From Sphingomonas_E sp042693015 (GTDB lineage: Bacteria; Pseudomonadota; Alphaproteobacteria; Sphingomonadales; Sphingomonadaceae), in NCBI RefSeq assembly GCF_042693015.1, contig NZ_CP170544.1, forward strand, positions 3,410,001 through 3,474,000: 64,000 nucleotides of DNA. Direction: 5' to 3'. Both the position numbers and the translations under genes were made by a program. The notes beneath the pieces were generated by a model that worked only from the letters and a program-made list of their open reading frames with translations, did no database searches and was not told the origin of the DNA. Below, in pieces: positions 23,611 to 31,852 of this stretch. Numbering within the stretch: position 1 is the stretch's first letter; every line of letters starts with the position of its first letter.

Positions 23611-24491
23611 AGAATTCTTCTCAGGGCCGAAACCACCGTCCAGCGCGCGGCGAGCATCGCCAGCGCCATGCCGGCCAGGGGCAGCGCGCCGAGCAGCGCC
23701 CAGCTCCATGGCGCGAGCGCGACAGAGCCGACCAGTTCGGAGCCCAATGCGGCCAACCGCTTGCCGAGCACGACGAGCACCGCGACCGCCCCGGCAAGGC
23801 CGAGCAATCCGCCGGCCAGCGCATCCACCGCGATTCGCCGCTGGAACAGCCGGGCGATCTGCACGTCGGTCGCACCCAGCAGGTGCATCACGTCAATCGT
23901 CTGGCGATGCGTGTTGAGCGCGCTGCGCGCGGTTAGGACGACGACGGCGGCGGTGGCGGCCGCCATCAGCAGCACGAGCGCAGCCGCGAGCCATTTGAGC
24001 GCGGCGAGGAGCTTGGTCAGCGGTGCGAGTGCCTGGGCATGATCGTCGATCCGCGCGGCCGGCGCGACGCGGGAAAGCTGCGGCGCAAGCCGAGCGGCCT
24101 GGTTGCCGGGGCGCAGCTCGACATCGATCAGCACCGGCACCGGCAGATCGCCTTTCAGCGCATCGCCGCCGAGCCAGGGTTCGAGCAAGGTCGCCATTTC
24201 CGCATCGCTGACGCGGCGGACGGACGAGACGCCGGGATCGCGCGCCAGCATGGCGGCCGCCGCCTTGGCCTGCGCTTCGCGGAAATCGCCATTGGCCTCG
24301 ACGATCTGGACGGTGGCGCGGTTGGCGAGATCGCCCCCCATCGTCCGCGCCGCCTGCGCCAGCGCCAAGCCGCCGCCGGCTACGAGCACCATCAGGAACA
24401 TCATGATCGCGATCACCCACGGCATCGGCCCGGCAATCCGCGTGTCGGGCAAGAGCCGGCTCTCGGCGAAAGCGAAGCGGGGCGTTCTCAT
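23607..24491 (-). CDS. ftsX: Cell division protein FtsX (ABC transporter permease-like)
   Basis: Inner-membrane protein of 294 residues with four transmembrane segments: WVIAIMMFLMVLVAGGGLAL near the start, WLAAALVLLMAAATAAVVVL, then two more at the C-terminus (LGLAGAVAVLVVLG, WALLGALPLAGMALAML). The large loop after the first helix and the cytoplasmic stretch TIDVMHLLGATDVQIARLFQ are typical. With FtsE it regulates peptidoglycan hydrolases at the septum. Its ATG overlaps the ftsE stop by 4 nt. Confidence 0.93.
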   Translation of the reverse strand: MRTPRFAFAESRLLPDTRIAGPMPWVIAIMMFLMVLVAGGGLALAQAARTMGGDLANRATVQIVEANGDFREAQAKAAAAMLARDPGVSSVRRVSDAEMATLLEPWLGGDALKGDLPVPVLIDVELRPGNQAARLAPQLSRVAPAARIDDHAQALAPLTKLLAALKWLAAALVLLMAAATAAVVVLTARSALNTHRQTIDVMHLLGATDVQIARLFQRRIAVDALAGGLLGLAGAVAVLVVLGKRLAALGSELVGSVALAPWSWALLGALPLAGMALAMLAARWTVVSALRRIL

Positions 24492-25195
24492 GCGCCGGGC
24501 CGTGTCGGTGGGTGGAGCAATGCGCCGGTGGGATCGGCGAGCCGGCCGCGATCGAGCCGCATCATCTGGGCATGGCCGATGCGGCCAATCAGATGGATGT
24601 CGTGGGTAGCGACGATGATCGTCGTGCCGAGCTTGTTGAGCGCATCGAACAGATGGATCAGCCGGCCCGCCATTTCGGGATCGACATTGCCGGTCGGCTC
24701 GTCGGCGATCAGCAGTTCGGGCCGGCCGATGACGGCACGGGCGATGGCGACGCGCTGCTGCTCGCCACCCGACAGCGTGGCGGGGCGCGCCGACGAGCGG
24801 TTGGCGAGGCCGACCCAGGCCAGCATCTCGCGCACCGGCCCGTCCAGTTCCTTTTCGCTGACGCCGGCGACGCGCAGCGGCAGCGCGACATTGTCGTAGG
24901 CGGAAAGATAGGGGACGAGCCGGAAATCCTGGAAGACGACGCCGATCCGCCGGCGGAAGCCCGGCATCCGGCTGCGCGGCATCGTCACGATATCCTCACC
25001 GAACAGCTGGATCAGGCCACGGCTGGGCCGCTGGGCGAGGTAGAGCAGCTTCAACAGCGACGTCTTGCCCGCGCCGGACGGGCCGGTGAGGAAATAGAAG
25101 GAACCGGGCGCAAGCGTGAAGCTGACATCGGACAGCGTTTCCGCGCCCGTGCCATAGCGCAGACCGACATTATCGAACTGGACGATCCCGCCCAT
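24488..25195 (-). CDS. ftsE: Cell division ATP-binding protein FtsE
   Basis: ABC ATPase of 235 residues. Walker A is GPSGAGKTSLLKLLYLA, the Q-loop is VVFQDFRLVPYLSAYDNVAL, the signature is LSGGEQQRVAIARAVI, Walker B is LLIADEPTGNVDPE, and the switch histidine is in IIVATHDIHL. All are intact. It pairs with FtsX, whose gene overlaps its stop by 4 nt, and heads the operon. The start at 25195 gives the usual family N-terminus. Confidence 0.95.
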   Translation of the reverse strand: MGGIVQFDNVGLRYGTGAETLSDVSFTLAPGSFYFLTGPSGAGKTSLLKLLYLAQRPSRGLIQLFGEDIVTMPRSRMPGFRRRIGVVFQDFRLVPYLSAYDNVALPLRVAGVSEKELDGPVREMLAWVGLANRSSARPATLSGGEQQRVAIARAVIGRPELLIADEPTGNVDPEMAGRLIHLFDALNKLGTTIIVATHDIHLIGRIGHAQMMRLDRGRLADPTGALLHPPTRPGA

Positions 25196-25351
25196 GCGCG
25201 CCCCGTCTGCTCCCCTGTTTTACGTGGACTTACCCCCGTGAAGTTCCATGGCACGGGGGGGCGGCCAAGGTAAAGGCGGCGGTGACATATGGACGTGCCG
25301 CCACGGACCATGGCAGCATGGACGAAGGGGATAAGAGGGGGAGGAAGATCC

Positions 25352-25756
25352 ATGTGGAGCATCAACTGGATTGCCGTCGTGGCGGCGGCGCTTTCGGCCT
25401 TTCTGGTCGGCGGGCTATGGTATGGGCCGCTGTTCCTGAAGCCTTGGCTGCGCGCTAATGGCCAGACCGAGGAGACGGCGCAGAAGGGCCATGCGCCGAC
25501 GATCTTTGGCCTGTCCTTCCTGCTCAACCTGGTTTCCGCCTTCGTGCTGGCGCAGATCTATCGCCTGCACGGCGATATCGGCCTCTGCCAATCGATCCTG
25601 ATCGCCTTGGGCGTCGCGATCGGCTTCATCGTGCCAGCCTATGGCGTGAACTATCTGTTCGCGCAGCGGAAGCTGGCGCTGTTCGCGATCGACGCCGGAT
25701 ATTGGATCGTGACCTATGCGCTGATGGGCGCGGTGCTGGGGGCGTTCGGGGGCTGA
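25352..25756 (+). CDS. DUF1761 family membrane protein
   Basis: Small integral membrane protein of 134 residues with four predicted helices. It begins MWSINWIAVVAAALSAFLVG, then GGLWYGPLFLKPWLRANG, SFLLNLVSAFVLAQIYRLHG and ILIALGVAIGFIVPAYGVNY, the DUF1761 pattern. Function unknown. The start at 25352 has GAGGAAG seven bases upstream; earlier in-frame ATGs lack one. Its TGA stop directly abuts the stop of convergent M23 peptidase gene. Confidence 0.88.
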   Translation: MWSINWIAVVAAALSAFLVGGLWYGPLFLKPWLRANGQTEETAQKGHAPTIFGLSFLLNLVSAFVLAQIYRLHGDIGLCQSILIALGVAIGFIVPAYGVNYLFAQRKLALFAIDAGYWIVTYALMGAVLGAFGG

Positions 25757-27313
25757 TCAACCCTTCGGCGCGGGCTTCGTGGTCGGCTTCGCCTCGGCGG
25801 TCTTTTCCGTCGGGGCTGGCGCTGCAGCGGCGCCGGGCTTGACGGCCATCAGGCGGCCGAGCGTTGCCTTGAAGCGGGCGAGATCGCCGCCGGCGAGTTG
25901 CGAGGTGGTGGTGAAGCTGATCGACTTCGGGTTGATCGCCACGCCGTTCTTGTAGACTTCGTAATGGAGGTGCGGGCCGGTCGACATGCCGGTCGATCCG
26001 ACATAGCCGATTACCTGGCCCTGGGCGACATGCTGGCCGGGCCGGGCGACGATGCGGCTCATATGCGCATAAGCGGTCTGCATGCCGCCGCCATGGTTGA
26101 GCTTCACATAATTGCCGTGGCCGCCATGACGGCCGGCGAAGGCGACGGTGCCTTCGGTCGCCGCCAGGATCGGTGAGCCATAAGCCGCGCCGAAATCGAG
26201 GCCCTTGTGAAAGCGGTTGAAGCCGAGGAGCGGGTGGCGGCGCATACCGAAGCCCGATGTCATCCGGCCGACCACGGGCATGCGCATCATGCCCTTCTTC
26301 TCGCCGACGCCCGAGGCTTCATACCATTGGGTGCTGCCGCCGGCCGTCCACTGCATCAGCCGCGTCTGGCGCTTGCCCTGATTGAGCCCGGCGTAGAGCA
26401 GCTTGCCGACTTCGACCTCGCCGGTTTCGGCGCGGCGATGTTCGACGATGATGTCGAAGCGATCGTCGGAGCGGACGTCGCGGCCGATCGACATGCGGCT
26501 GCCGATCGCACGGATATAGCCTTCAACCGCCTTGGCCGGCGCACCCGCGGCGCGGGCCGCGCGATAGAGGCTGGAGCCTACCGCACCCTGGATGCGGAGC
26601 GGCGTATCATCGACGGCGATCGGAATGCGCTTGAGCGCGAGGCGGCCGTCAATCCGCTCGACCCCGAGCTTGAGATCGAAGCGGGCGCGGAACAGGAGAT
26701 TGTCGAGCGGGCGCGCATCCGATTTGCGGGCGCGGCGGCCGAGCGTGACATCCATGCGCGTGCCGGGCTTGAGATCGCCCAAGGAGACAACGCCTGCGAC
26801 CATCTTGGCGACATCCTGCGCCTCGCTTTTGGCCACGCCAGCGCGTTCGAGGACGCGGGCGAAGCCGTCGCCCTGGCCAATCGTCGCGACGAGATCGATC
26901 GAGGGACGCTCGGGCGTGTCGGTAAGCGGCTGGGCGGCGTCGGTGGGCGCCATGCGGCGGCCGGTATCGGCGCCGAGGCCGATCGGCGCGATCGCCAGCG
27001 CGCGGGCTTCCTGCCACTGCGCTTCGGCCAGCGGCGCAGGCGCGCCACCTTCAACCGGACCAAAATCGGGGAAGAAAGCGATGGGCAGCGCGCAGAGCGC
27101 GAGGCAGGTCGCGACACCCCGGAACCAATCCTTGCTGCCGATGCGGGCGCCGAGATCGACAACGAGATCGAGATCGTGGACGGCAGCGCGCCAGCCGGTG
27201 AGTTCGGGCAGGACCGGCGCCGTGACGCCGAACGAGCGGCGCAACCCGCCATCGAGCGCGAGTGCTGCTGCACCGCCCCCATGGCCGAATCCGGCTTCAC
27301 CGCGCTGATACAA
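25757..27313 (-). CDS. M23 family metallopeptidase (peptidoglycan endopeptidase)
   Basis: Envelope protein of about 518 residues. After an N-terminal region with one membrane helix (GVATCLALCALPIAFFPDFG) there is a linker and a C-terminal LytM domain. Its zinc site is complete: GFNRFHKGLDFGAAYGSPI supplies the H-x3-D, and STGPHLHYEVYKNG the H-x-H. It probably cleaves peptidoglycan crosslinks. The frame has no ATG or GTG near its start; a TTG at 27313 after GGGGA is the only usable start I can find. It diverges from the helicase gene across about 220 nt. Confidence 0.92.
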   Translation of the reverse strand: MYQRGEAGFGHGGGAAALALDGGLRRSFGVTAPVLPELTGWRAAVHDLDLVVDLGARIGSKDWFRGVATCLALCALPIAFFPDFGPVEGGAPAPLAEAQWQEARALAIAPIGLGADTGRRMAPTDAAQPLTDTPERPSIDLVATIGQGDGFARVLERAGVAKSEAQDVAKMVAGVVSLGDLKPGTRMDVTLGRRARKSDARPLDNLLFRARFDLKLGVERIDGRLALKRIPIAVDDTPLRIQGAVGSSLYRAARAAGAPAKAVEGYIRAIGSRMSIGRDVRSDDRFDIIVEHRRAETGEVEVGKLLYAGLNQGKRQTRLMQWTAGGSTQWYEASGVGEKKGMMRMPVVGRMTSGFGMRRHPLLGFNRFHKGLDFGAAYGSPILAATEGTVAFAGRHGGHGNYVKLNHGGGMQTAYAHMSRIVARPGQHVAQGQVIGYVGSTGMSTGPHLHYEVYKNGVAINPKSISFTTTSQLAGGDLARFKATLGRLMAVKPGAAAAPAPTEKTAEAKPTTKPAPKG

Positions 27314-27533
27314 GGCTGATTGTCCCCGCCTGTTGCGTACCCCCGCCGCGCGCCATCAGGCGACGCGACCGGCAACTGGAATCTTGCGAAAAGGGGTTAA
27401 AGTCAAATTAAAGCGCGGATTTCTGCGGAGTCGCTGCGACGGGGCGGGGGCGAACCACGATAAAGCGCAGAAGATGACACCGCACCCTCCCCTCCCCCTT
27501 GTGTTTGTCACATGGGCGGACAATCTTGGGGTC

Positions 27534-30077
27534 ATGTCGCGCTTCGCCGCTTCGCCCGTAGCCGCCGTGCTGGGTCCGACCAATACGGGTAAGACCCACC
27601 TCGCGATCGAGCGAATGTGCGGCCATTCATCAGGAATGATGGGCTTTCCGCTGCGCCTGCTGGCGCGCGAAGTCTATGAACGCATCGTCGCGATCAAGGG
27701 GCGCGAGCGCGTGGCGCTGATCACCGGCGAGGAGAAGATCCTGCCGGACCATGCGCGCTGGTTCTGCTGCACCGCCGAATCCATGCCGCTGGACCGCGAG
27801 TTCGCTTTCGTCGCAATCGACGAGGCGCAGCTCAGCGCCGATCCCGAGCGCGGCCATGTCTTCACCGATCGGCTGCTGCGCGCCCGCGGCCGCGACGAGA
27901 CGATGATCCTGGGATCGGAAACGCTGCGGCCGATGCTGCGCCAGTTGGTGCCCGATGCCGAGATCATCAACCGGCCACGCTTTTCGACATTGACCTATTC
28001 GGGACCGGCCAAGCTTTCGCGCCTGCCGCCGCGATCCGCGATCGTCGCCTTCTCGGCCGAAGAGGTCTATGCCGTCGCCGAGATGCTGCGCCGCCTGCGC
28101 GGTGGCGCGGCGGTGGTGATGGGCGCGCTCAGCCCCCGCACCCGCAACGCCCAGGTGGCGATGTTCCAGGCGGGTGAGGTCGATTATCTGGTCGCCACCG
28201 ACGCGATCGGCATGGGCTTGAACATGGATGTCGCCCATGTCGCCTTCGCCTCGCTCAAAAAGTTCGACGGCAAAAGATCGCGCCGGCTGACGGTTTCCGA
28301 AATGGCGCAGATCGCCGGGCGCGCCGGCCGCCACCAGCGCGACGGCACCTTCGGCACGCTGGCGGTGGAAGGCGGGCGCGGCGGCTTCGACGAAGAAGAA
28401 GTCGAGGCGATCGAGCAGCACCATTTCCCGCCGCTCGAATATCTTTACTGGCGGGAGGGCGCGCCCGATTTCGCCAGCGTGGACGCGCTGATCGCATCGC
28501 TTGAGAAGCGCCCCACATCGGCGGTGCTGCGGATGGCACCCCAGGCGATCGACCTCGCGGTGCTGAAACGGCTGGCCGACGAAGGCTGGGTGCGCGAGCG
28601 GACGCGCGGCGAGCGACTGGTGAAGCGGCTGTGGGGGGCGTGCGGCCTGCCCGATTTCCGCAAGACCGGGGCGGAGCCGCATGGCCGGCTGGTCGCGCGA
28701 ATCTATCGCCACTTGAGCGAGGGCAATGGCCATATCCCGGCGCAATGGTTCGCCGACGAGATTGCCCGGCTGGATAGCGTGCAGGGCGATGTGGAGACCC
28801 TGTCCGACCGGATCGCGGCGGCGCGGACCTGGGCCTATATCGCGCACCGCGCCGACTGGCTGGACGAGCCGCTGAAATGGGCGGAGCGGACGCGCGTGCT
28901 GGAAGAGAAACTCTCCGACGCGCTCCACCAGCGGTTGACGCAGCGCTTCGTCGACCGGCGGACCGCGGTGCTGATGCGCGATCTCGGCGCGCGGGGCGTC
29001 GATGCGCTGCCCGTCACCGTTGCCGAGGATGGCGCGGTGGCGGTCGACGGCGAGACGATCGGGCGGCTGGAAGGCTTCCGCTTCAAGGCCGATCACCTCG
29101 CCCGCCATCATGACATGAAGCGGCTGATGGCAGCCGCCGAACGGCGGCTGGGCGGTGAGCTTTCCAGGCGCGCGAAGGCGCTGGTGGAGGATGGCGACCC
29201 GGCGTTCAGCCTCGACACCGATGCCGGGCGGCCGGTGGCCATATTCTGGCGCGGCGACATCGTCGCGCGGCTGGAAAAGGGCCGCGACCTGCTGACCCCC
29301 AAGATCACGCTCTACAAGGCGCTCGACGCGCTTTCGCCCGACGAGCGCAAGGCCGTGGCCGACCGGCTGGCGCGCTGGATCGCCTTCGAGGTGAACCGGG
29401 TGCTGAAACCGCTGGTCGAGATCGGCACCGCGGCGCGCGACAAGGCGGTGCCGCCGGCGCTGCGCGGGCTTTATGCGCCGCTGGCCGAAGCCGGCGGGGT
29501 CGCTGCGCGACAGACGCTGGAGCCCGCGATCGCCGCGATCGACCGGGAGATGCGGCAGGCGGCAGCGAAGACGGGGCTGAAGCTCGGCACGCTCGACGTC
29601 TATTTCCCGGCGCTGCTGAAGCCCGAGCCGGTGCGCTGGCGGCTGGCGCTGGCGACCGCGTTCGACAATGGCGTGATGCCCGTTTTGCCCCCACCCGGCG
29701 CGGCAGCGCTGGCGACGCCGGCGGACGGCGATGCCTTTGCCGCCTTCGCCCGCGCCGGATATCGACCGCTGGGCGCGCAGATGTTGCGCGTCGACCTTGC
29801 GGAACGGCTGGCGCGCATCGCCCATGACCGGCGGATGGGCGAGAGCGGCAATGGCCGCGCCGCCTTCGCCCCCGATCCGTCGCTCGCGACCTCGCTGGGG
29901 CTTCGGCCGCCGAGCTTTGCTCAACTGATGCTGGCGCTCGGCTTCCGCCCCGCCGAGGCCGATGGCGATGCCCGCCCCCGCTGGACCTGGAAGGGCGCCA
30001 AGCGGCCGCGACGGGAGGAGCGCGCCCGGCCGGGCAATGCCTTCGCCGCGCTGGCCGCGATCCGCGCGCATGAGTGA
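27534..30077 (+). CDS. SUV3-like superfamily 2 helicase
   Basis: ATP-dependent RNA/DNA helicase of 847 residues. Motif I is AVLGPTNTGKTHLAIERM, motif II (DEAQ) is VAIDEAQLSADPERGHVFTD, motif III region LGSETLRPML, motif V LVATDAIGMGLNMDVAHVAF and motif VI MAQIAGRAGRHQRDGTFGT. The C-terminal half holds several helical segments and a basic end (KGAKRPRREERARPGN). It resembles the alphaproteobacterial helicases that precede an S4 protein, FdxA and CarD. I chose the ATG at 27534, which gives the conserved start MSRFAASPVAAVLGPTNTGK; an ATG at 27474 would add 20 residues. Its stop overlaps the S4 gene start. Confidence 0.92.
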   Translation: MSRFAASPVAAVLGPTNTGKTHLAIERMCGHSSGMMGFPLRLLAREVYERIVAIKGRERVALITGEEKILPDHARWFCCTAESMPLDREFAFVAIDEAQLSADPERGHVFTDRLLRARGRDETMILGSETLRPMLRQLVPDAEIINRPRFSTLTYSGPAKLSRLPPRSAIVAFSAEEVYAVAEMLRRLRGGAAVVMGALSPRTRNAQVAMFQAGEVDYLVATDAIGMGLNMDVAHVAFASLKKFDGKRSRRLTVSEMAQIAGRAGRHQRDGTFGTLAVEGGRGGFDEEEVEAIEQHHFPPLEYLYWREGAPDFASVDALIASLEKRPTSAVLRMAPQAIDLAVLKRLADEGWVRERTRGERLVKRLWGACGLPDFRKTGAEPHGRLVARIYRHLSEGNGHIPAQWFADEIARLDSVQGDVETLSDRIAAARTWAYIAHRADWLDEPLKWAERTRVLEEKLSDALHQRLTQRFVDRRTAVLMRDLGARGVDALPVTVAEDGAVAVDGETIGRLEGFRFKADHLARHHDMKRLMAAAERRLGGELSRRAKALVEDGDPAFSLDTDAGRPVAIFWRGDIVARLEKGRDLLTPKITLYKALDALSPDERKAVADRLARWIAFEVNRVLKPLVEIGTAARDKAVPPALRGLYAPLAEAGGVAARQTLEPAIAAIDREMRQAAAKTGLKLGTLDVYFPALLKPEPVRWRLALATAFDNGVMPVLPPPGAAALATPADGDAFAAFARAGYRPLGAQMLRVDLAERLARIAHDRRMGESGNGRAAFAPDPSLATSLGLRPPSFAQLMLALGFRPAEADGDARPRWTWKGAKRPRREERARPGNAFAALAAIRAHE

Positions 30078-30358
30078 GACGATCCGCATCGACAAATTTC
30101 TGGTTCATTCGCCTCGCCAAGACGCGCAGCGCGGCCCAGGCGATCGTCGCGGACGGGCGTATGCGGCTGGCCGGCCGAATTATCGAACGCGCGCACAGCG
30201 GGGTGCGAATCGGCGATGTGCTGACTTTTCCGCTCAACGGGCGGGTTCGCGTCATCCGTGTGGAGGCCATTCCCGAACGGCGGGGACCAGCACCGGAAGC
30301 GCAATCCTGTTACACTGATCTGTCGCCGTCGCCGGAATCGGCGGTGGCCGAAGATTGA
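30070..30358 (+). pseudogene. S4-domain RNA-binding protein (Hsp15-like), two-base frameshift
   Basis: From the ATG at 30070, which overlaps the helicase TGA, the frame reads MSETIRIDKFLV, the start of an S4 domain. The rest of the domain is in the next frame: WFIRLAKTRSAAQAIVADGR, MRLAGRIIERAHSGVRIGDV, then VLTFPLNGRVRVIRVEAIPE to 30358. Restoring two bases at about 30100-30102 would give the family pattern IDKFLWFIRLAKTR. A GTG at 30074 opens the second frame but replaces the first helix with unrelated residues. The gene sits in a conserved order, so an assembly error is a real alternative. Hsp15-like proteins rescue stalled 50S subunits. Confidence 0.82.
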
Positions 30359-30441
30359 GAACGTCTCGCAGTTGTCCGCGGAATATTGACGCGCCGGTTT
30401 CCGCACCATAGCAGGGCGGCGTTCGAGGAGAGATACCGACC

Positions 30442-30780
30442 ATGACCTACGTCGTTACCGATGCCTGCATCCGCTGCAAGTATATGGACTGCGTCGAAGT
30501 TTGCCCGGTCGACTGCTTCTATGAAGGCGAGAATATGCTCGTCATCAATCCGAACGAGTGCATCGACTGCGGCGTCTGCGAGCCCGAGTGCCCGGCCGAA
30601 GCGATCCTGCCCGACACCGAAGGCGGCCTGGAGAAGTGGCTGGAGCTGAACTCCACCTTCTCCGCGCAATGGCCCAACATCACCCGCAAGGGCGAGCAGC
30701 CGGCCGACGCCGACGAGCATAAGGGCCAAGAGGGCAAGTTCGAGAAGTATTTCTCGGCCGAGCCCGGCCAGGGCGACTAA
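30442..30780 (+). CDS. fdxA: Ferredoxin FdxA (7Fe-8S type)
   Basis: Cytoplasmic electron carrier of 112 residues. The first cluster uses CIRCKYMDCVEVCPVDC and the second CIDCGVCEPECP; the altered first set, with an extra cysteine context, is that of 3Fe-4S/4Fe-4S ferredoxins of the FdxA type. The C-terminal extension (KWLELNSTFSAQWPNI, ending EGKFEKYFSAEPGQGD) is characteristic. It lies between the S4 gene and carD, a conserved alphaproteobacterial order. GAGGAGAG about 12 nt upstream sets the start. Confidence 0.95.
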   Translation: MTYVVTDACIRCKYMDCVEVCPVDCFYEGENMLVINPNECIDCGVCEPECPAEAILPDTEGGLEKWLELNSTFSAQWPNITRKGEQPADADEHKGQEGKFEKYFSAEPGQGD

Positions 30781-31108
30781 GACGCTTGATCCTTGGCGGC
30801 CGAAGCGCCGCCCGGCGGAAGCGGAAAAGCGCTTTTCATTAAGCATGTCAGGCTCTAAGCGCCGCGTATTCCCGGCATTATTGCCGTTCGGTTACGCGAA
30901 TGCGACGGACTGCTGACACCGCTGTCCGCAGCGCTGGCCTTTTTCTGGCGAATCTGTTACACTCCGCGCCGTTAAGTGCGTGGTGTAAACGCATACCATT
31001 CGGGACGCAGAGATTCGCCGTCGCTTGCTGCTGCCGGAAAGTCACCCGTAACCGGGGGGCTAACCCGTGCTGGGCATGATGGCAATTCCAAAGGAAAGGT
31101 CGAAATTG
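30781..31108 (+). other. Intergenic region between fdxA and carD, probably carrying the carD leader
   Basis: These 328 nt contain no convincing gene. The only clear structure is a perfect 14-bp palindrome GAAAAGCGCTTTTC at 30824-30837, which may end the fdxA transcript. Several ATGs in frame with carD occur near 31067-31080, but they lack the conserved start and a ribosome site. A carD promoter is presumably here but I could not point to convincing -35 and -10 boxes. Confidence 0.4.
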
Positions 31109-31630
31109 ATGGCTGCCAAGGCGCTGAGCTTCGTTGTCGGCGATTATGTGGTGTATCCCAAGCATGGCGTTGGCCGCGTGGTCGAGCTGCAGAGCCAGGA
31201 AATTGCTGGCGCCAAGCTGGAGCTTTACGTTCTCCGTTTCGAAAAGGAGCGCATGACGCTCCGCGTGCCGACCAACAAGGCCGAGGCCGTTGGCATGCGC
31301 AAGCTTTCCTCCAACGTGACGCTGCAGGAAGCGATGCAGACGCTGAAGGGCAAGCCCAAGGTGAAGCGCACCATGTGGTCGCGCCGCGCTCAGGAATATG
31401 AAGCGAAGATCAATTCGGGCGACCTGGTGTCGATCGCCGAAGTGGTCCGCGACCTGTTCCGCGCCGACGACCAGCCCGAGCAGAGCTATTCGGAGCGCCA
31501 GATCTTCGAAGCGGCCACCAGCCGCCTCGCCCGCGAACTCGCAGCGATGGAACAGACCGACGAGCCGGCGGCGCAGGACAAGATCCTGGACATCCTCCGC
31601 GCAGCGGCGGCGATCCACAACAAGGCCTGA
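31109..31630 (+). CDS. carD: CarD family transcriptional regulator
   Basis: RNA-polymerase-binding protein of 173 residues. The N-terminal RNAP-interaction domain reads FVVGDYVVYPKHGVGRVVEL, then EIAGAKLELYVLRFEKERMT and LRVPTNKAEAVGMRKLSS; the C-terminal helical DNA-binding part includes KVKRTMWSRRAQEYEAKINS and GDLVSIAEVVRDLFRADDQP. CarD stabilises the open promoter complex, notably at rRNA genes. The ATG at 31109 follows AAAGGAAAGG; earlier ATGs would add non-conserved residues. A terminator follows. Confidence 0.95.
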   Translation: MAAKALSFVVGDYVVYPKHGVGRVVELQSQEIAGAKLELYVLRFEKERMTLRVPTNKAEAVGMRKLSSNVTLQEAMQTLKGKPKVKRTMWSRRAQEYEAKINSGDLVSIAEVVRDLFRADDQPEQSYSERQIFEAATSRLARELAAMEQTDEPAAQDKILDILRAAAAIHNKA

Positions 31631-31660
31631 TCGGCCTTTTCGGATCGGATAGATCAAAGA

Positions 31661-31688
31661 GGGCGGTCCTGCGGGGCCGCCCTTTTTT
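31661..31688 (+). terminator. Rho-independent terminator after carD
   Basis: GGGCGGTCC, loop TGCG, GGGCCGCCC, then TTTTTT. The nine-pair stem includes one G-U pair and lies 30 nt after the carD stop. Confidence 0.92.
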
Positions 31689-31699
31689 GTTTCAGCACT

Positions 31700-31844
31700 C
31701 CCCCCTCCCTGGAAGGGAGGGGTCGGGGGTGGGTCGCGCAGCCGACGGGCTCGATGCCCGTTGGCGAAGCTCTCCGCGTCGACCGGAAGAAGCTCGCTCC
31801 GCTCGCCACCCACCCCTTAATCCCCTCCCTTTCAGGGAGGGGAG
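31700..31844. repeat. Paired inverted repeat of the CCCTCCCT...AGGGAGGGG family
   Basis: Each end is itself a small palindrome (CCCCTCCCTGGAAGGGAGGGG and CCCCTCCCTTTCAGGGAGGGG), and the flanks GGGGTGGGT and ACCCACCCC are mutual inverted copies. The interior of about 70 nt shows no gene. This is a second REP-like family, distinct from the CACCCCGGA type, lying between convergent carD and the aldehyde dehydrogenase gene. Confidence 0.8.
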
Positions 31845-31852
31845 ATTAACGG

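Noticed and set aside
27630..30095. 821-residue minus-strand open frame
   Set aside because: It is antisense to the helicase with low-complexity composition. The plus strand has all helicase motifs.
31067..31108. Upstream start for carD
   Set aside because: It would add about 14 non-conserved residues and lacks a ribosome site. The ATG at 31109 has AAAGGAAAGG and gives the family start.
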